Assembly (NCBI RefSeq): GCF_012524165.2
Contig: NZ_JABACJ020000001.1
Coordinates: 434,001 to 498,000 of the forward strand
Source: Faecalicatena faecalis
Lineage (GTDB): Bacteria > Bacillota > Clostridia > Lachnospirales > Lachnospiraceae
Direction of reading: 5' to 3'
DNA length: 64,000 nt
The notes under the pieces are model-generated. The model was not told the origin of the DNA, did not search any database, and saw only the letters and a list, made by a program, of their open reading frames with translations. A program made the position numbers and the translations under genes. The first letter of the stretch is position 1, and the number at the start of each line of letters is the position of its first letter. Shown here piece by piece: positions 35,253-44,171 of this stretch.

Positions 35253-36344
35253 ATGATTTCTAACCAGATACTTCAGAACACGATCGAAGGCCTTAAAGGA
35301 ATTTCCAGAATTGATTTCTGCGTGCTGGATACAGAAGGCAAGGCACTTGCCACTACATTTGAGGATGCGAAGGAATATGAGAGCGCAGTCCTGTCGTTTG
35401 TGGAGTCTCCAGCTGACAGCCAGGTAATCCAGGGGAATCAATTTTTTAAGATTTTTGATGAACAGCAGTTGGAATACGTACTGCTTGCCGGCGGTGAGAG
35501 CGAAGATGTTTACATGGTCGGCAAGATTGCAGCCTTTCAGGTACAGAGCCTGTTAGTTGCTTATAAGGAGAGATTTGATAAGGACAACTTCATCAAGAAT
35601 CTTCTGCTGGATAACCTGCTGTTGGTGGACATTTATAACAGAGCTAAAAAATTACATATTGACACAGAAGTAAAACGTGTTATCTTTATTATTGAAACAT
35701 CTCATGAAAAAGATAGCGTGGCACTGGACAATGTAAGGAACCTTCTCGGCGGGAAGTCCAAGGACTTCATTACAGCTGTGGACGAGAAGAATATCATTGT
35801 GGTGAAGGAACTTTCTGATAAAGACGGTGGTCGTGAGCTTGAGAAGATGGCCAAGGATATGCTTGATACCTTAAAGGATGAGAGTGGAGAGGAACATATC
35901 CACATTGCATACGGCACCATCGTGAATGATATCAAGGAAGTTTCCAAGTCCTATAAAGAAGCGAAGCTTGCACTGGATGTAGGCAAGATTTTCTTCGATG
36001 AGAAGGATATAGTGGCATACAGCACGCTCGGCATCGGACGTCTGATCTATCAGCTTCCGATCCCGCTTTGTAAGATGTTTATTAAGGAGATCTTCGAGGG
36101 GAAATCTCCGGACGACTTTGATGAGGAGACATTGACGACTATCAACAAGTTTTTTGAAAATAGCCTGAATGTATCAGAAACGTCCAGACAGCTGTATATT
36201 CACAGAAATACACTGGTATATCGACTGGATAAGCTGCAGAAGAGCACAGGTCTTGATCTGCGTGTTTTTGAAGATGCGATCACCTTCAAGATTGCTCTGA
36301 TGGTAGTCAAGTACATGAAGTATATGGAATCATTAGAATACTAA
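35253..36344 (+). CDS. CdaR/PucR-type transcriptional regulator
   Basis: 363 residues. The N-terminal third looks like a ligand-sensing domain, the middle (about 125-235) a GGDEF-like or CdaR-type domain, and the C-terminus carries the PucR-type helix-turn-helix NVSETSRQLYIHRNTLVYRLDKL. The E. coli CdaR responds to sugar diacids; the ligand here is unknown. It lies 33 bases upstream of ftsE, on the same strand, so it may form one operon with the division genes. AGGAG precedes the ATG. Confidence 0.82.
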   Translation: MISNQILQNTIEGLKGISRIDFCVLDTEGKALATTFEDAKEYESAVLSFVESPADSQVIQGNQFFKIFDEQQLEYVLLAGGESEDVYMVGKIAAFQVQSLLVAYKERFDKDNFIKNLLLDNLLLVDIYNRAKKLHIDTEVKRVIFIIETSHEKDSVALDNVRNLLGGKSKDFITAVDEKNIIVVKELSDKDGGRELEKMAKDMLDTLKDESGEEHIHIAYGTIVNDIKEVSKSYKEAKLALDVGKIFFDEKDIVAYSTLGIGRLIYQLPIPLCKMFIKEIFEGKSPDDFDEETLTTINKFFENSLNVSETSRQLYIHRNTLVYRLDKLQKSTGLDLRVFEDAITFKIALMVVKYMKYMESLEY

Positions 36345-36377
36345 TATACCAGGGGTATGAATAATTAGGAGGAGCAT

Positions 36378-37064
36378 ATGATTGAATTAAGAAATGTAAC
36401 GAAGGAGTACTCGAAGGGCAATGCCGCCTTGAACGGTGTATCCGTGAAGATCGAGAGGGGCGAATTCGTTTTCATCGTAGGTGACAGTGGTTCAGGTAAG
36501 TCAACTCTGATCCGTCTGATCATGAAGGAGCTGGACCCTACAGAAGGAACGATCATCGTCAACGGGCAGAACCTGAACAGAATGAGACATCGTCACATTG
36601 CGAAGTACAGAAGAGGATTAGGCGTAGTCTTCCAGGATTTCCGACTCCTGAAGGACCGTAATATTTATGAGAACATTGCATTTGCACTGCGTGTTACAGA
36701 GACACCGCCGCGTGTGATCAAGAAGAAAGTGCCGGCGGCGCTTTCACTGGTAGGGCTGGCTCAGAAGTATAAGTCATTCCCGAAGGAGCTGTCAGGGGGA
36801 GAGCAGCAGCGTGTAGCGATTGCAAGGGCAATTGTGAATGAACCTGCTATTTTGTTGGCCGACGAGCCGACTGGTAACCTAGATCCAACGAACTCATGGG
36901 AGATCATGAGTCTGTTGAAAGAGGCGAATGAGAGAGGGACAACTGTATTGGTTGTTACTCACAACCAGGAAATCGTAAACGAGATGAACGAGCGCGTCAT
37001 AACGATGAAACAAGGCGTTATCGTCAGTGATGAACAAAAAGGTGGGTATTTCGATGAGAATTAG
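36378..37064 (+). CDS. ftsE: Cell division ATP-binding protein
   Basis: 228-residue ATPase of the FtsEX complex, which gates peptidoglycan hydrolases at the division site. Motifs: Walker [11 protein letters not shown]-loop [10 protein letters not shown], signature LSGGEQQR, Walker [13 protein letters not shown] and switch histidine VVTHNQE. GGAGGAG precedes the ATG. It overlaps ftsX by 11 bases. Confidence 0.96.
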   Translation: MIELRNVTKEYSKGNAALNGVSVKIERGEFVFIVGDSGSGKSTLIRLIMKELDPTEGTIIVNGQNLNRMRHRHIAKYRRGLGVVFQDFRLLKDRNIYENIAFALRVTETPPRVIKKKVPAALSLVGLAQKYKSFPKELSGGEQQRVAIARAIVNEPAILLADEPTGNLDPTNSWEIMSLLKEANERGTTVLVVTHNQEIVNEMNERVITMKQGVIVSDEQKGGYFDEN

Positions 37065-38007
37065 TACATTAGGATACGTAGGAAAACAAGGGGTTAAGAA
37101 TATTGGAAGAAATAAGATGTTCTCGCTTGCATCCATTGCAACGATGTCAGCCTGTATCTTCCTGTTTGGTCTGTTCTTCTCCATCCTGCTGAACTTTCAA
37201 TATATCATAAAGACAGCAGAAGAGGGAGTGGCGATCACCGTATTTTTCGATGATGATGTCACACAGAAGCAGATCGATGATATCGGAACTGCATTAAAGG
37301 GCAGGGACGATGTTGCAAAGGTGAACTATGTCTCTGCAGATGATGCATGGGATAAGTTCAAAAATGATTATTTTGGAGATAATGCCGATCTTGCAGAAGG
37401 CTTCAAGAATGACAACCCTCTGGCAGGATCAGATAACTATGAAGTCTATATGAAGACAAGTGAGGATGATGAGGCGAGTCTTTCTGTAAGGAGCAAGTCT
37501 CTGGCAGCGACGCAGCAGGACCTTGTAAAGTTTGCAAAGAGCCTGGACGGTGTCAGAAAGGTGAATAAGTCTGATGTCGTAGCCAATACACTTTCCAGTG
37601 TGAATGTGTTGGTTGCATATGTATCCATCGCGATCATCATTATCCTGTTCGGAGTATCTATCTTCCTCATCAGTAATACGGTCACCATGGGTATCACGGT
37701 CCGTAAGGAAGAGATTGCGATTATGAAGTATATCGGTGCGAAGGACTTTGTAGTCCGTTCACCGTTCGTTATTGAAGGTCTGATCATGGGAGTGATCGGT
37801 GCGATCATACCATTGGCACTGCTTTATGCATTATACGGAAAAGCGGTGCAGTATGTATTGACCAAGTTCCAGATCCTGAACAATATTATTGAGTTCCTCC
37901 CGGCATCTTATGTGTACAAATTCCTCCTTCCAATTGGATTGCTCCTTGGTGTGGGAATTGGTTTCATAGGAAGTTTCTTTACAGTACGCAAGCACTTAAA
38001 GGTATAG
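37054..38007 (+). CDS. ftsX: Cell division membrane protein
   Basis: 317 residues with four membrane helices: one after the short N-terminus (about 22-46), then an extracellular domain (about 50-175), and three more (about 187-215, 238-262 and 283-308), the standard FtsX topology. The outer domain contacts the murein hydrolase. I chose the ATG after AAAAAGGTGGG; a GTG at 37027 in frame is further inside ftsE and lacks a ribosome binding site. The hydrolase encoded next is the likely partner. Confidence 0.93.
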   Translation: MRISTLGYVGKQGVKNIGRNKMFSLASIATMSACIFLFGLFFSILLNFQYIIKTAEEGVAITVFFDDDVTQKQIDDIGTALKGRDDVAKVNYVSADDAWDKFKNDYFGDNADLAEGFKNDNPLAGSDNYEVYMKTSEDDEASLSVRSKSLAATQQDLVKFAKSLDGVRKVNKSDVVANTLSSVNVLVAYVSIAIIIILFGVSIFLISNTVTMGITVRKEEIAIMKYIGAKDFVVRSPFVIEGLIMGVIGAIIPLALLYALYGKAVQYVLTKFQILNNIIEFLPASYVYKFLLPIGLLLGVGIGFIGSFFTVRKHLKV

Positions 38008-38016
38008 GGGGCGCCT

Positions 38017-39180
38017 ATGAACAGACGAAAGAGGAGTATAATAAGCGGGGTACTGGTACTTGCCTTAAGTCTTGGTATGGTCATGAACGTCAATGCTACG
38101 ACGGTGGATGAAGCCAAGAAAAAGGCACAGGAATTGGAGGATAAGAAGAAATCGGCCGAGAAAGAGAAGAATGCTCTTGCAGACCAGCTCAATACGATCA
38201 TCAACGAGATGAATGAGATGAAGGAGAAGCTGAATAAGAAGCAGTCCGAGATCGAGAAGGCGGAGAATGATCTTGTCCAGGCAAAGGTCGATGAAAATGA
38301 CCAATATGAGAGCATGAAGAAACGGATTAAGTTCATGTATGAGAATGGGAATTCCCAACTGATCGAAATTCTGCTCGAAAGTGACAGTATTGGAGATTTT
38401 TTGAATAAAGCAGAGTATGTTTCGCAGATTTCTGCATATGATAGAGATATGCTCGTGCAGTTCCAGGAGATCGTAAAAGAGGTCGAGGAAAAGGAAAAGG
38501 CACTCCAGGAGGAATACACAGAGTTAAAGGGGCTTCAGGATTCCTTGATTGAAAAGCAGAATGAAGTACAGGCGCTGTTGGAAGAGAAGGATATCCAGAT
38601 ATCAAATCTGGATAAGCAGATCGGGGAGAATGCAGCAACGCTTGAGAAGTTGATCAAGGAGGCAGAAGCAGAACGCCAGAAGCAGATTCAGCAGCAGAAG
38701 GCGGCAGAAGAAGCGGCCAAGCAGGCGGCGGCACAGCAGCAGGCACAGAACTCGGGCGGAGGAAGCAGTTATGTACCTCCGAGCAGTGATAATGTGGTCA
38801 GCGGAGGCGGCCAGTTCACACATCCATGCCCAGGTGCCGTGGTTTCCAGTACATTTGGATACCGTGATTTTGACGGGGCATTCCACAAAGGGCTTGATCT
38901 GGCGGCGGCAGAGGGAACGCCTACATATGCGGCAGCAGATGGTTTTGTAGTCACTGCAGGATGGAGTGACAGTGCCGGAAACTGGGTGGTCATCAACCAC
39001 GGGAACGGGTTAGTGACAAAGTATATGCATCATTCCGCACTTGCGGTATCTCAGGGACAGAACGTTTCGAAAGGACAGCAGATCGGATATGTAGGGAATA
39101 CCGGGAACTCATTCGGTGCGCATCTGCATTTCCAGGTGGAACTGAACGGTGCGGCTGTAGATCCGATGGGATATTTATAG
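38017..39180 (+). CDS. PcsB/EnvC-like murein hydrolase with M23 domain
   Basis: 387 residues: signal peptide (about 1-29, ending near NVNATT), two long coiled-coil segments (about 30-230), an Ala/Gln-rich linker with a Gly/Ser stretch (about 225-262) and a LytM/M23 zinc peptidase domain. The metal ligands are seen as HKGLD (His290, Asp294) and GAHLHF (His369, His371), so unlike E. coli EnvC the enzyme looks catalytically competent. It begins 10 bases after ftsX. FtsEX is expected to activate it through the coiled coil. Confidence 0.92.
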   Translation: MNRRKRSIISGVLVLALSLGMVMNVNATTVDEAKKKAQELEDKKKSAEKEKNALADQLNTIINEMNEMKEKLNKKQSEIEKAENDLVQAKVDENDQYESMKKRIKFMYENGNSQLIEILLESDSIGDFLNKAEYVSQISAYDRDMLVQFQEIVKEVEEKEKALQEEYTELKGLQDSLIEKQNEVQALLEEKDIQISNLDKQIGENAATLEKLIKEAEAERQKQIQQQKAAEEAAKQAAAQQQAQNSGGGSSYVPPSSDNVVSGGGQFTHPCPGAVVSSTFGYRDFDGAFHKGLDLAAAEGTPTYAAADGFVVTAGWSDSAGNWVVINHGNGLVTKYMHHSALAVSQGQNVSKGQQIGYVGNTGNSFGAHLHFQVELNGAAVDPMGYL

Positions 39181-39263
39181 GAATTTAATGCTGAGTAAAA
39201 GGAAATGATAAAGTAGGGAGAACAGCCCTACAGAATGAAAAACTCAAAGTTTGGAGAACAGGC

Positions 39264-40472
39264 ATGGAGGATCAGAATAAGAGTTTTATAAAGGGGGCGC
39301 TGTCAGGCGCCCTCATTATGCTTTCTGTCGTTCTAGTCGGCGGCTGTGCATGGAAAGCAGTGGAAAAGAAGCTTCTGCCGAAGAATTCGGCGGCAGTACA
39401 GGCAGAGTCAGATGACAAGACAGAAGAGAAGCTAAAGATGATCGGGGAACTGATTGACGAGCAGTATCTCTATTCCGATGAAATTGATGAAAAAGCTCTG
39501 CAGGAGGGAATCTACAGCGGTTATGTGAGCGGTCTGGGAGATCCCTATACCGTATATTATGATGAGGAGCAGACCAATGAACTGCTGGAATCCACGACAG
39601 GGGAATATTCAGGTGTAGGTGCTCTTCTTTCACAGGATCTTACCACGGGGCTTGTGACCATTTCCGGGGTATATAAGGATTCACCGGCAGAGGAATCAGG
39701 ACTTATGGAAGGAGATATCCTCTACCAGGTAGATGATCACGATATCAGCGGTGAGGACCTGACAGAGGTCGTGAGCTGGATTAAAGGTGAGGAAGGTACG
39801 GATGTCGTGCTACATGTCTACAGAGGTGAGAAACGGGAAGCCGTTGCATGTAAAGCGACACGCCGGAAGATAGAAGCACAGACTGTCGAGTATTCTATGA
39901 AACCAGGGAATACCGGATATATCCGTATTACAGAATTTGATTCGGTCACCTATGATCAATTCAAGAATGCCCTGGCAGATTTGGAAAATCAGGGTATGGA
40001 GAGTCTGGTGATCGATCTGCGCGGGAATCCAGGCGGCAATTTAGATACGACAGTGGATATGCTGAAACTGATCCTGCCGAAAGGGACAATTGTTTCCACT
40101 AAGGATAAGTACGGGGAAGAAATTGAATATACGAACGAAGAGGACCATGAATTCCAAAAGCCTCTGGCTGTTTTGGTAAATCAATATAGTGCCAGTGCAT
40201 CCGAGATTTTTTCGGGGGCTGTACAGGACTATGGGGTTGGAAAAATCGTGGGCATGACCACGTATGGAAAAGGGATTGTTCAGCAGATTTTTGATTTGCA
40301 GGACGGAACCTGTGTGAAGATCACGATTTCCGAGTATTTTACTCCGAATGGAAGAAGTATCCATAAGAAGGGGATCACACCGGATGTGGAAGTGGAATAT
40401 CAGGCTGACCCTGAGAATAAAGAGGCTGATAACCAGCTCGATAAAGCGTTAGAGGTTGTGCAGCAGAAATAG
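39264..40472 (+). CDS. Carboxy-terminal processing protease, S41 family
   Basis: 402 residues: an N-terminal hydrophobic segment (about 8-24, possibly a lipobox ending in GGC), a PDZ domain (about 115-195; it contains SGVYKDSPAEESGLMEGDIL) and the S41 protease domain. The catalytic dyad is seen as SASASEIFSGAVQDYG (Ser311) and TYGKGIVQ (Lys336). The C-terminus has the usual KKGITPDV motif. It acts outside the cell on envelope proteins. It closes the ftsEX group, 83 bases after the hydrolase; this order is common in Firmicutes. Confidence 0.93.
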   Translation: MEDQNKSFIKGALSGALIMLSVVLVGGCAWKAVEKKLLPKNSAAVQAESDDKTEEKLKMIGELIDEQYLYSDEIDEKALQEGIYSGYVSGLGDPYTVYYDEEQTNELLESTTGEYSGVGALLSQDLTTGLVTISGVYKDSPAEESGLMEGDILYQVDDHDISGEDLTEVVSWIKGEEGTDVVLHVYRGEKREAVACKATRRKIEAQTVEYSMKPGNTGYIRITEFDSVTYDQFKNALADLENQGMESLVIDLRGNPGGNLDTTVDMLKLILPKGTIVSTKDKYGEEIEYTNEEDHEFQKPLAVLVNQYSASASEIFSGAVQDYGVGKIVGMTTYGKGIVQQIFDLQDGTCVKITISEYFTPNGRSIHKKGITPDVEVEYQADPENKEADNQLDKALEVVQQK

Positions 40473-40490
40473 AAGATGCAGTGTTTAGGG

Positions 40491-40537
40491 CTGCCGTAAG
40501 AGGAGACGTTTCATCTTACGGTAGTTCTTTTTTGATA
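40491..40537 (+). terminator. Intrinsic terminator after the protease gene
   Basis: CCGTAAGA (40494-40501) pairs with TCTTACGG (40514-40521), followed within four bases by TTCTTTTTT. Confidence 0.8.
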
Positions 40538-40687
40538 TAGGAAACTTTATTCCTTTTTGAATCACAGTATATGGAAAATGCAGAATATGTCGTTTTTTTC
40601 TTGAACAATTGCTGGGAAACTGATAGAGTCGAAGTAAGGAATAGTGAAAAGTTGGAAAAGAAGCTAAGAGTGCAGGGGGAAAGGCTT

Positions 40688-41884
40688 ATGAAGGGAAAGA
40701 GATGTTATCTGTGTGGAGGAAAGCTTTCGGACGGGCGCTGCATAGAATGTGGACTTGATAATTTAAAGAGTGAGAGGAAGAGCTACCGGCTCAATAGCAG
40801 CAGTTATGAGAAGAAAATGCACAGTCCAAGCTCTGTGTCTGACGCGAATTCTGAGAAGGCACGGGCAGGACGCAGTGCCGCAGCCCAGAAGAAACAAGAT
40901 GAGAGGAACGAAGGTCTCGCAAAGGCACGCGTAGCGAGGGAAGCAGATCTGACGAAATCCTATGAGGACCGCAAAAAGAAAACGGATCAAGCAGCGGCGG
41001 GGTATATCGTGCACAATGCGGGAAGCAGTCCGCAAAAAGGAACGTTAAGGAATACAGGTTATACAAAGCAGAAATTAGGGAAGATTTCCAAGAATAACAT
41101 GACAAAGCTAACGGGAGTGATTATTACGCTGGTCATCGCGGTCGGCAGTCTTGTTACAGAGTACATTTCAAAGAATGATTTATCTTCTTCCAAAATTGAG
41201 AGTGTTCCGGTGGAAGAACAGGACCCATATGAGTTCGTACAGCGTGAGCTTTCTACAGAAGGGGTAGATTATGAGGTGCTTCTGCTGCCAGGAGAATATC
41301 AGGCAGGAGTCCATATACCGGAGGGAAATTATCAGGTGATTTTAAAAGAGGGCAGCGGTAATGTTTCGGTGGATGACATAGAGAATTCCATTTATCTGTG
41401 GCAGGCAATAGGAACCAATGAAGAGCACGATGAGGTAGAGCAGTGGGACGATGTCAGAATTTATTCAGGCGCTGTGATAGAAGTGACAGGGAATCTTCAG
41501 GTCCAGTTAAAGACAGACTGTGCGCAGAGTACGGCAATGCCATTGATGCAGGAAAACCCATTGACCCAGAATATCACCCTGACAAAGGGCAAAGAAGTCA
41601 CGGCCGGAGAGGATTTTCCAGCAGGAGTATACGACATCGTATCTATGGGGGAGTGGACTTATGTTGCGTGTAAGATACCGATGTATACAGACTTTGAAGA
41701 GGAGGAACTAAACTATATGACCCAGAGCCAGTGGATATCTGAGGACGGCCTTGACAGTACATATCGTAATCTGGTCATACCAAGTGGGGCACAGATCTAT
41801 GCTGAGAATGCAGATGTTCAGTTGATTCCGAGTGAGTTTATTATATCCGAGGATTATGATTCCTATTATGACCGATATAGATAG
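40688..41884 (+). CDS. Zinc-ribbon membrane protein with duplicated C-terminal domain
   Basis: 398 residues. The N-terminus is a four-cysteine zinc ribbon (CYLCGG..CIECG). A long Lys/Arg/Ser-rich region follows (about 25-135), then one membrane helix (about 142-160; VIITLVIAVGSLV). The outside part has two similar domains: the first from about 200 (GEYQAGVHIPEGNYQVILKE) and the second from about 295 (AGEDFPAGVYDIVSM), each ending in a GA.I pattern. I do not recognise a named family or function. I chose the ATG preceded by AGGGGGAAAG; the earlier in-frame ATG at 40571 has no ribosome binding site. Confidence 0.6.
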   Translation: MKGKRCYLCGGKLSDGRCIECGLDNLKSERKSYRLNSSSYEKKMHSPSSVSDANSEKARAGRSAAAQKKQDERNEGLAKARVAREADLTKSYEDRKKKTDQAAAGYIVHNAGSSPQKGTLRNTGYTKQKLGKISKNNMTKLTGVIITLVIAVGSLVTEYISKNDLSSSKIESVPVEEQDPYEFVQRELSTEGVDYEVLLLPGEYQAGVHIPEGNYQVILKEGSGNVSVDDIENSIYLWQAIGTNEEHDEVEQWDDVRIYSGAVIEVTGNLQVQLKTDCAQSTAMPLMQENPLTQNITLTKGKEVTAGEDFPAGVYDIVSMGEWTYVACKIPMYTDFEEEELNYMTQSQWISEDGLDSTYRNLVIPSGAQIYAENADVQLIPSEFIISEDYDSYYDRYR

Positions 41885-42026
41885 ACTATTTGGATAATAT
41901 TAGAATCACAGAATGACATATCTGTGAGGAAAAGATATAGGCGGAATGCTTCTTTTCATAGCAACCGGGAGAATGCTATGTTAAGATAGTGAAAAGGGCA
42001 AACTGCAGAAAGCGTATGATGACAAT

Positions 42027-44162
42027 ATGAAAAAGCAAAGAATCAGAAACATAATTGGGGCTGCATTGATCATAATAGCTTTATCGTCTACTGTGGCTGC
42101 AATGGTGTACGAAACAAAAAAGACGATCTACCGGGAAAGTTCTGGACATCTGGTAGAGATTGCACATCAGATGTCGGATAGATTTTCGGAGCAGTGTAAA
42201 ACGAATTGGAATGTTCTGGACAGTTTTGTACAGGACTATTCTCTTGTGTATAAAACTGGAAATAAAGAAAATATGGTGAGTTTTCTTTCTGATTATAGGC
42301 GGACGTGGGGATACCTGCACTTGTTTTTTATTGATGAGAACGGTTCTTTTATCTATGAGACAGGTAAGGTGAGCAAGCTGCAGTTTGATAATTCCCAGAG
42401 TATCTACAGGGTGGTAGCGAATCAGGAAAGGGTGGTAGCTCCGGCCACGGATTATGATGGCACAGAGATTCTACTGTTTGCGGCCCCTGTGGAAGCGTTC
42501 GAGCTGGAGAGATATACCATTAAGGGTGCAGGCATCTGTTATGAAGTCCAGACCATGCTGGAGAGTATGAATATCAACGCTTTTAAGGAGTCATGTGATG
42601 TATATCTGCTTGACGAGGAAGGAATCACAGTGGCCCGTTCTATTCATGAAGGCAGCATGGATGCATATAATGTTGTCAATGCGATAGAAAAGGAGAATCC
42701 TAAGATCGAGGATCTTAAACAGCAGCTCCTTTTGGGAAGCAATGAAGGGGTCATGCAGATCAAGGCGGGAGGACGGGATACTTATCTGAGCTATACTTCG
42801 GTGGCTGTCACGGGATGGAAGCAGCTTTTGATGGTTCCGGTCGATGTGGTGAACAATGAGATGCAAAATTATACCCAGGTGACAGGAGCGCTCGTCGTGA
42901 TACTGATTTTGATCGCCGCGGCAGCAATCGTTGGGATTGTCCATTATTTTTACCGCATCAATGCAGAGAAAAGACAGAAAGAAATCGAACTGGAATATGA
43001 ACATAAGGCGAATGAGTCAAAAAGTCACTTCCTCGCCAATATGTCCCATGATATCAGAACTCCAATGAACGGTGTACTCGGGATGGCGACTCTGGCTGCC
43101 GCGAACATCGATGACAAACAGAAAGCCCTGGGATATATAGAAAAAATTCAGATTTCAGGAAAGTATCTGGTCTCTCTGATCAATGATATTCTGGACGTAT
43201 CTAAGATTAGCGAGGGAGCGTTTGAGATTGTCGCAGACTCCATGAATATGAGGGATTTTATTAATGAGATCAGGACGGTGGTCGATCCGCTGGCGGCGGA
43301 TAAGAAACAGTCTTTTACAATCGAGACGGAGATTCAGAATGAATATGTGATTGGTGACAAGCTGCATCTGAATCAGATTGGTATTAATATCTTATCCAAT
43401 GCAGTGAAATTTACGCCTCAAGGCGGGAAAATCTGGCTGACAATTGTGGAACGTCCAGGAATCTCAGAGGAATATGCACATTATCATTTGGAATTCAGAG
43501 ACAATGGAATTGGAATGAAAAAGGAGTTTCTGGATCATATCTTTGAGAGTTTTACACGTGAGAAGGATTCTACAATTAATTCGATTGAAGGCAGCGGCCT
43601 TGGAATGTTTATCGTAAAGAGTCTGGTGGAACTGATGCATGGAACGATTCATGTGGATAGCGAACCGGGAAAAGGAACCTGCTTTTGTGTCGATTTGGAG
43701 CTTGAGATAGATAGAGAAGGAACAATGGAGGAAAAGGAGGAGAATACGGACAACGCAAAGTTTGTTCGGGGAAAGAGAGTCCTGCTGGCCGAGGATAATA
43801 TGATCAACCGGGAGATCGCGGTCGAGATGCTTCGCGAGATGGGAGCATTTGTGGCAACAGCAGAGAATGGACAGGAAGCAGTGGAGGAGTTCGCACAGAG
43901 TCCTCTGAGATATTTTGATGTGATCCTGATGGATGTCATGATGCCGGTCATGGATGGATATGAGGCCAGCCGCACTATACGAAAGCTGGAGAGAGAGGAT
44001 GCTCAGAGCATATTGATCATTGCGATTACAGCCAATGCATTTCAGGAGGATGTGATAGAGTCGGAGAAAGCAGGTATGGATGCTCATCTCTCAAAACCTT
44101 TGGATTTTGCTGCTTTGAGTGAAAAGATTGCTGTACTGACCCGCCATAAGAGAAAGGGATAG
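42027..44162 (+). CDS. Hybrid sensor histidine kinase with receiver domain
   Basis: 711 residues: membrane helix (about 9-27), extracellular dCACHE-like sensor (about 30-285), second helix (about 290-312), HisKA domain with His341 in NMSHDIRTPMNG, HATPase domain (N box and GSGLGMFIVKSLV), and a C-terminal receiver with the phospho-accepting Asp636 in LMDVMMPVMDG and the late Lys in LSKPLD. No output domain or separate response regulator follows, so the signal target is not obvious. The ribosome binding site is weak. The next gene, a solute-binding lipoprotein, begins nine bases after the stop. Confidence 0.93.
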   Translation: MKKQRIRNIIGAALIIIALSSTVAAMVYETKKTIYRESSGHLVEIAHQMSDRFSEQCKTNWNVLDSFVQDYSLVYKTGNKENMVSFLSDYRRTWGYLHLFFIDENGSFIYETGKVSKLQFDNSQSIYRVVANQERVVAPATDYDGTEILLFAAPVEAFELERYTIKGAGICYEVQTMLESMNINAFKESCDVYLLDEEGITVARSIHEGSMDAYNVVNAIEKENPKIEDLKQQLLLGSNEGVMQIKAGGRDTYLSYTSVAVTGWKQLLMVPVDVVNNEMQNYTQVTGALVVILILIAAAAIVGIVHYFYRINAEKRQKEIELEYEHKANESKSHFLANMSHDIRTPMNGVLGMATLAAANIDDKQKALGYIEKIQISGKYLVSLINDILDVSKISEGAFEIVADSMNMRDFINEIRTVVDPLAADKKQSFTIETEIQNEYVIGDKLHLNQIGINILSNAVKFTPQGGKIWLTIVERPGISEEYAHYHLEFRDNGIGMKKEFLDHIFESFTREKDSTINSIEGSGLGMFIVKSLVELMHGTIHVDSEPGKGTCFCVDLELEIDREGTMEEKEENTDNAKFVRGKRVLLAEDNMINREIAVEMLREMGAFVATAENGQEAVEEFAQSPLRYFDVILMDVMMPVMDGYEASRTIRKLEREDAQSILIIAITANAFQEDVIESEKAGMDAHLSKPLDFAALSEKIAVLTRHKRKG

Positions 44163-44171
44163 AGGGAAAAG

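Noticed and set aside
40571-40687. An upstream in-frame ATG for the zinc-ribbon membrane protein.
   Set aside because: No ribosome binding site, and the zinc ribbon begins naturally at the later ATG, which has one.
41990-42026. GGGCAAAC followed by GAAA just before the hybrid kinase gene, similar to the core of a c-di-GMP-I riboswitch.
   Set aside because: The required downstream conserved segment (GACGCAAAGCC-like) and the enclosing helix are absent, so the match is only local.
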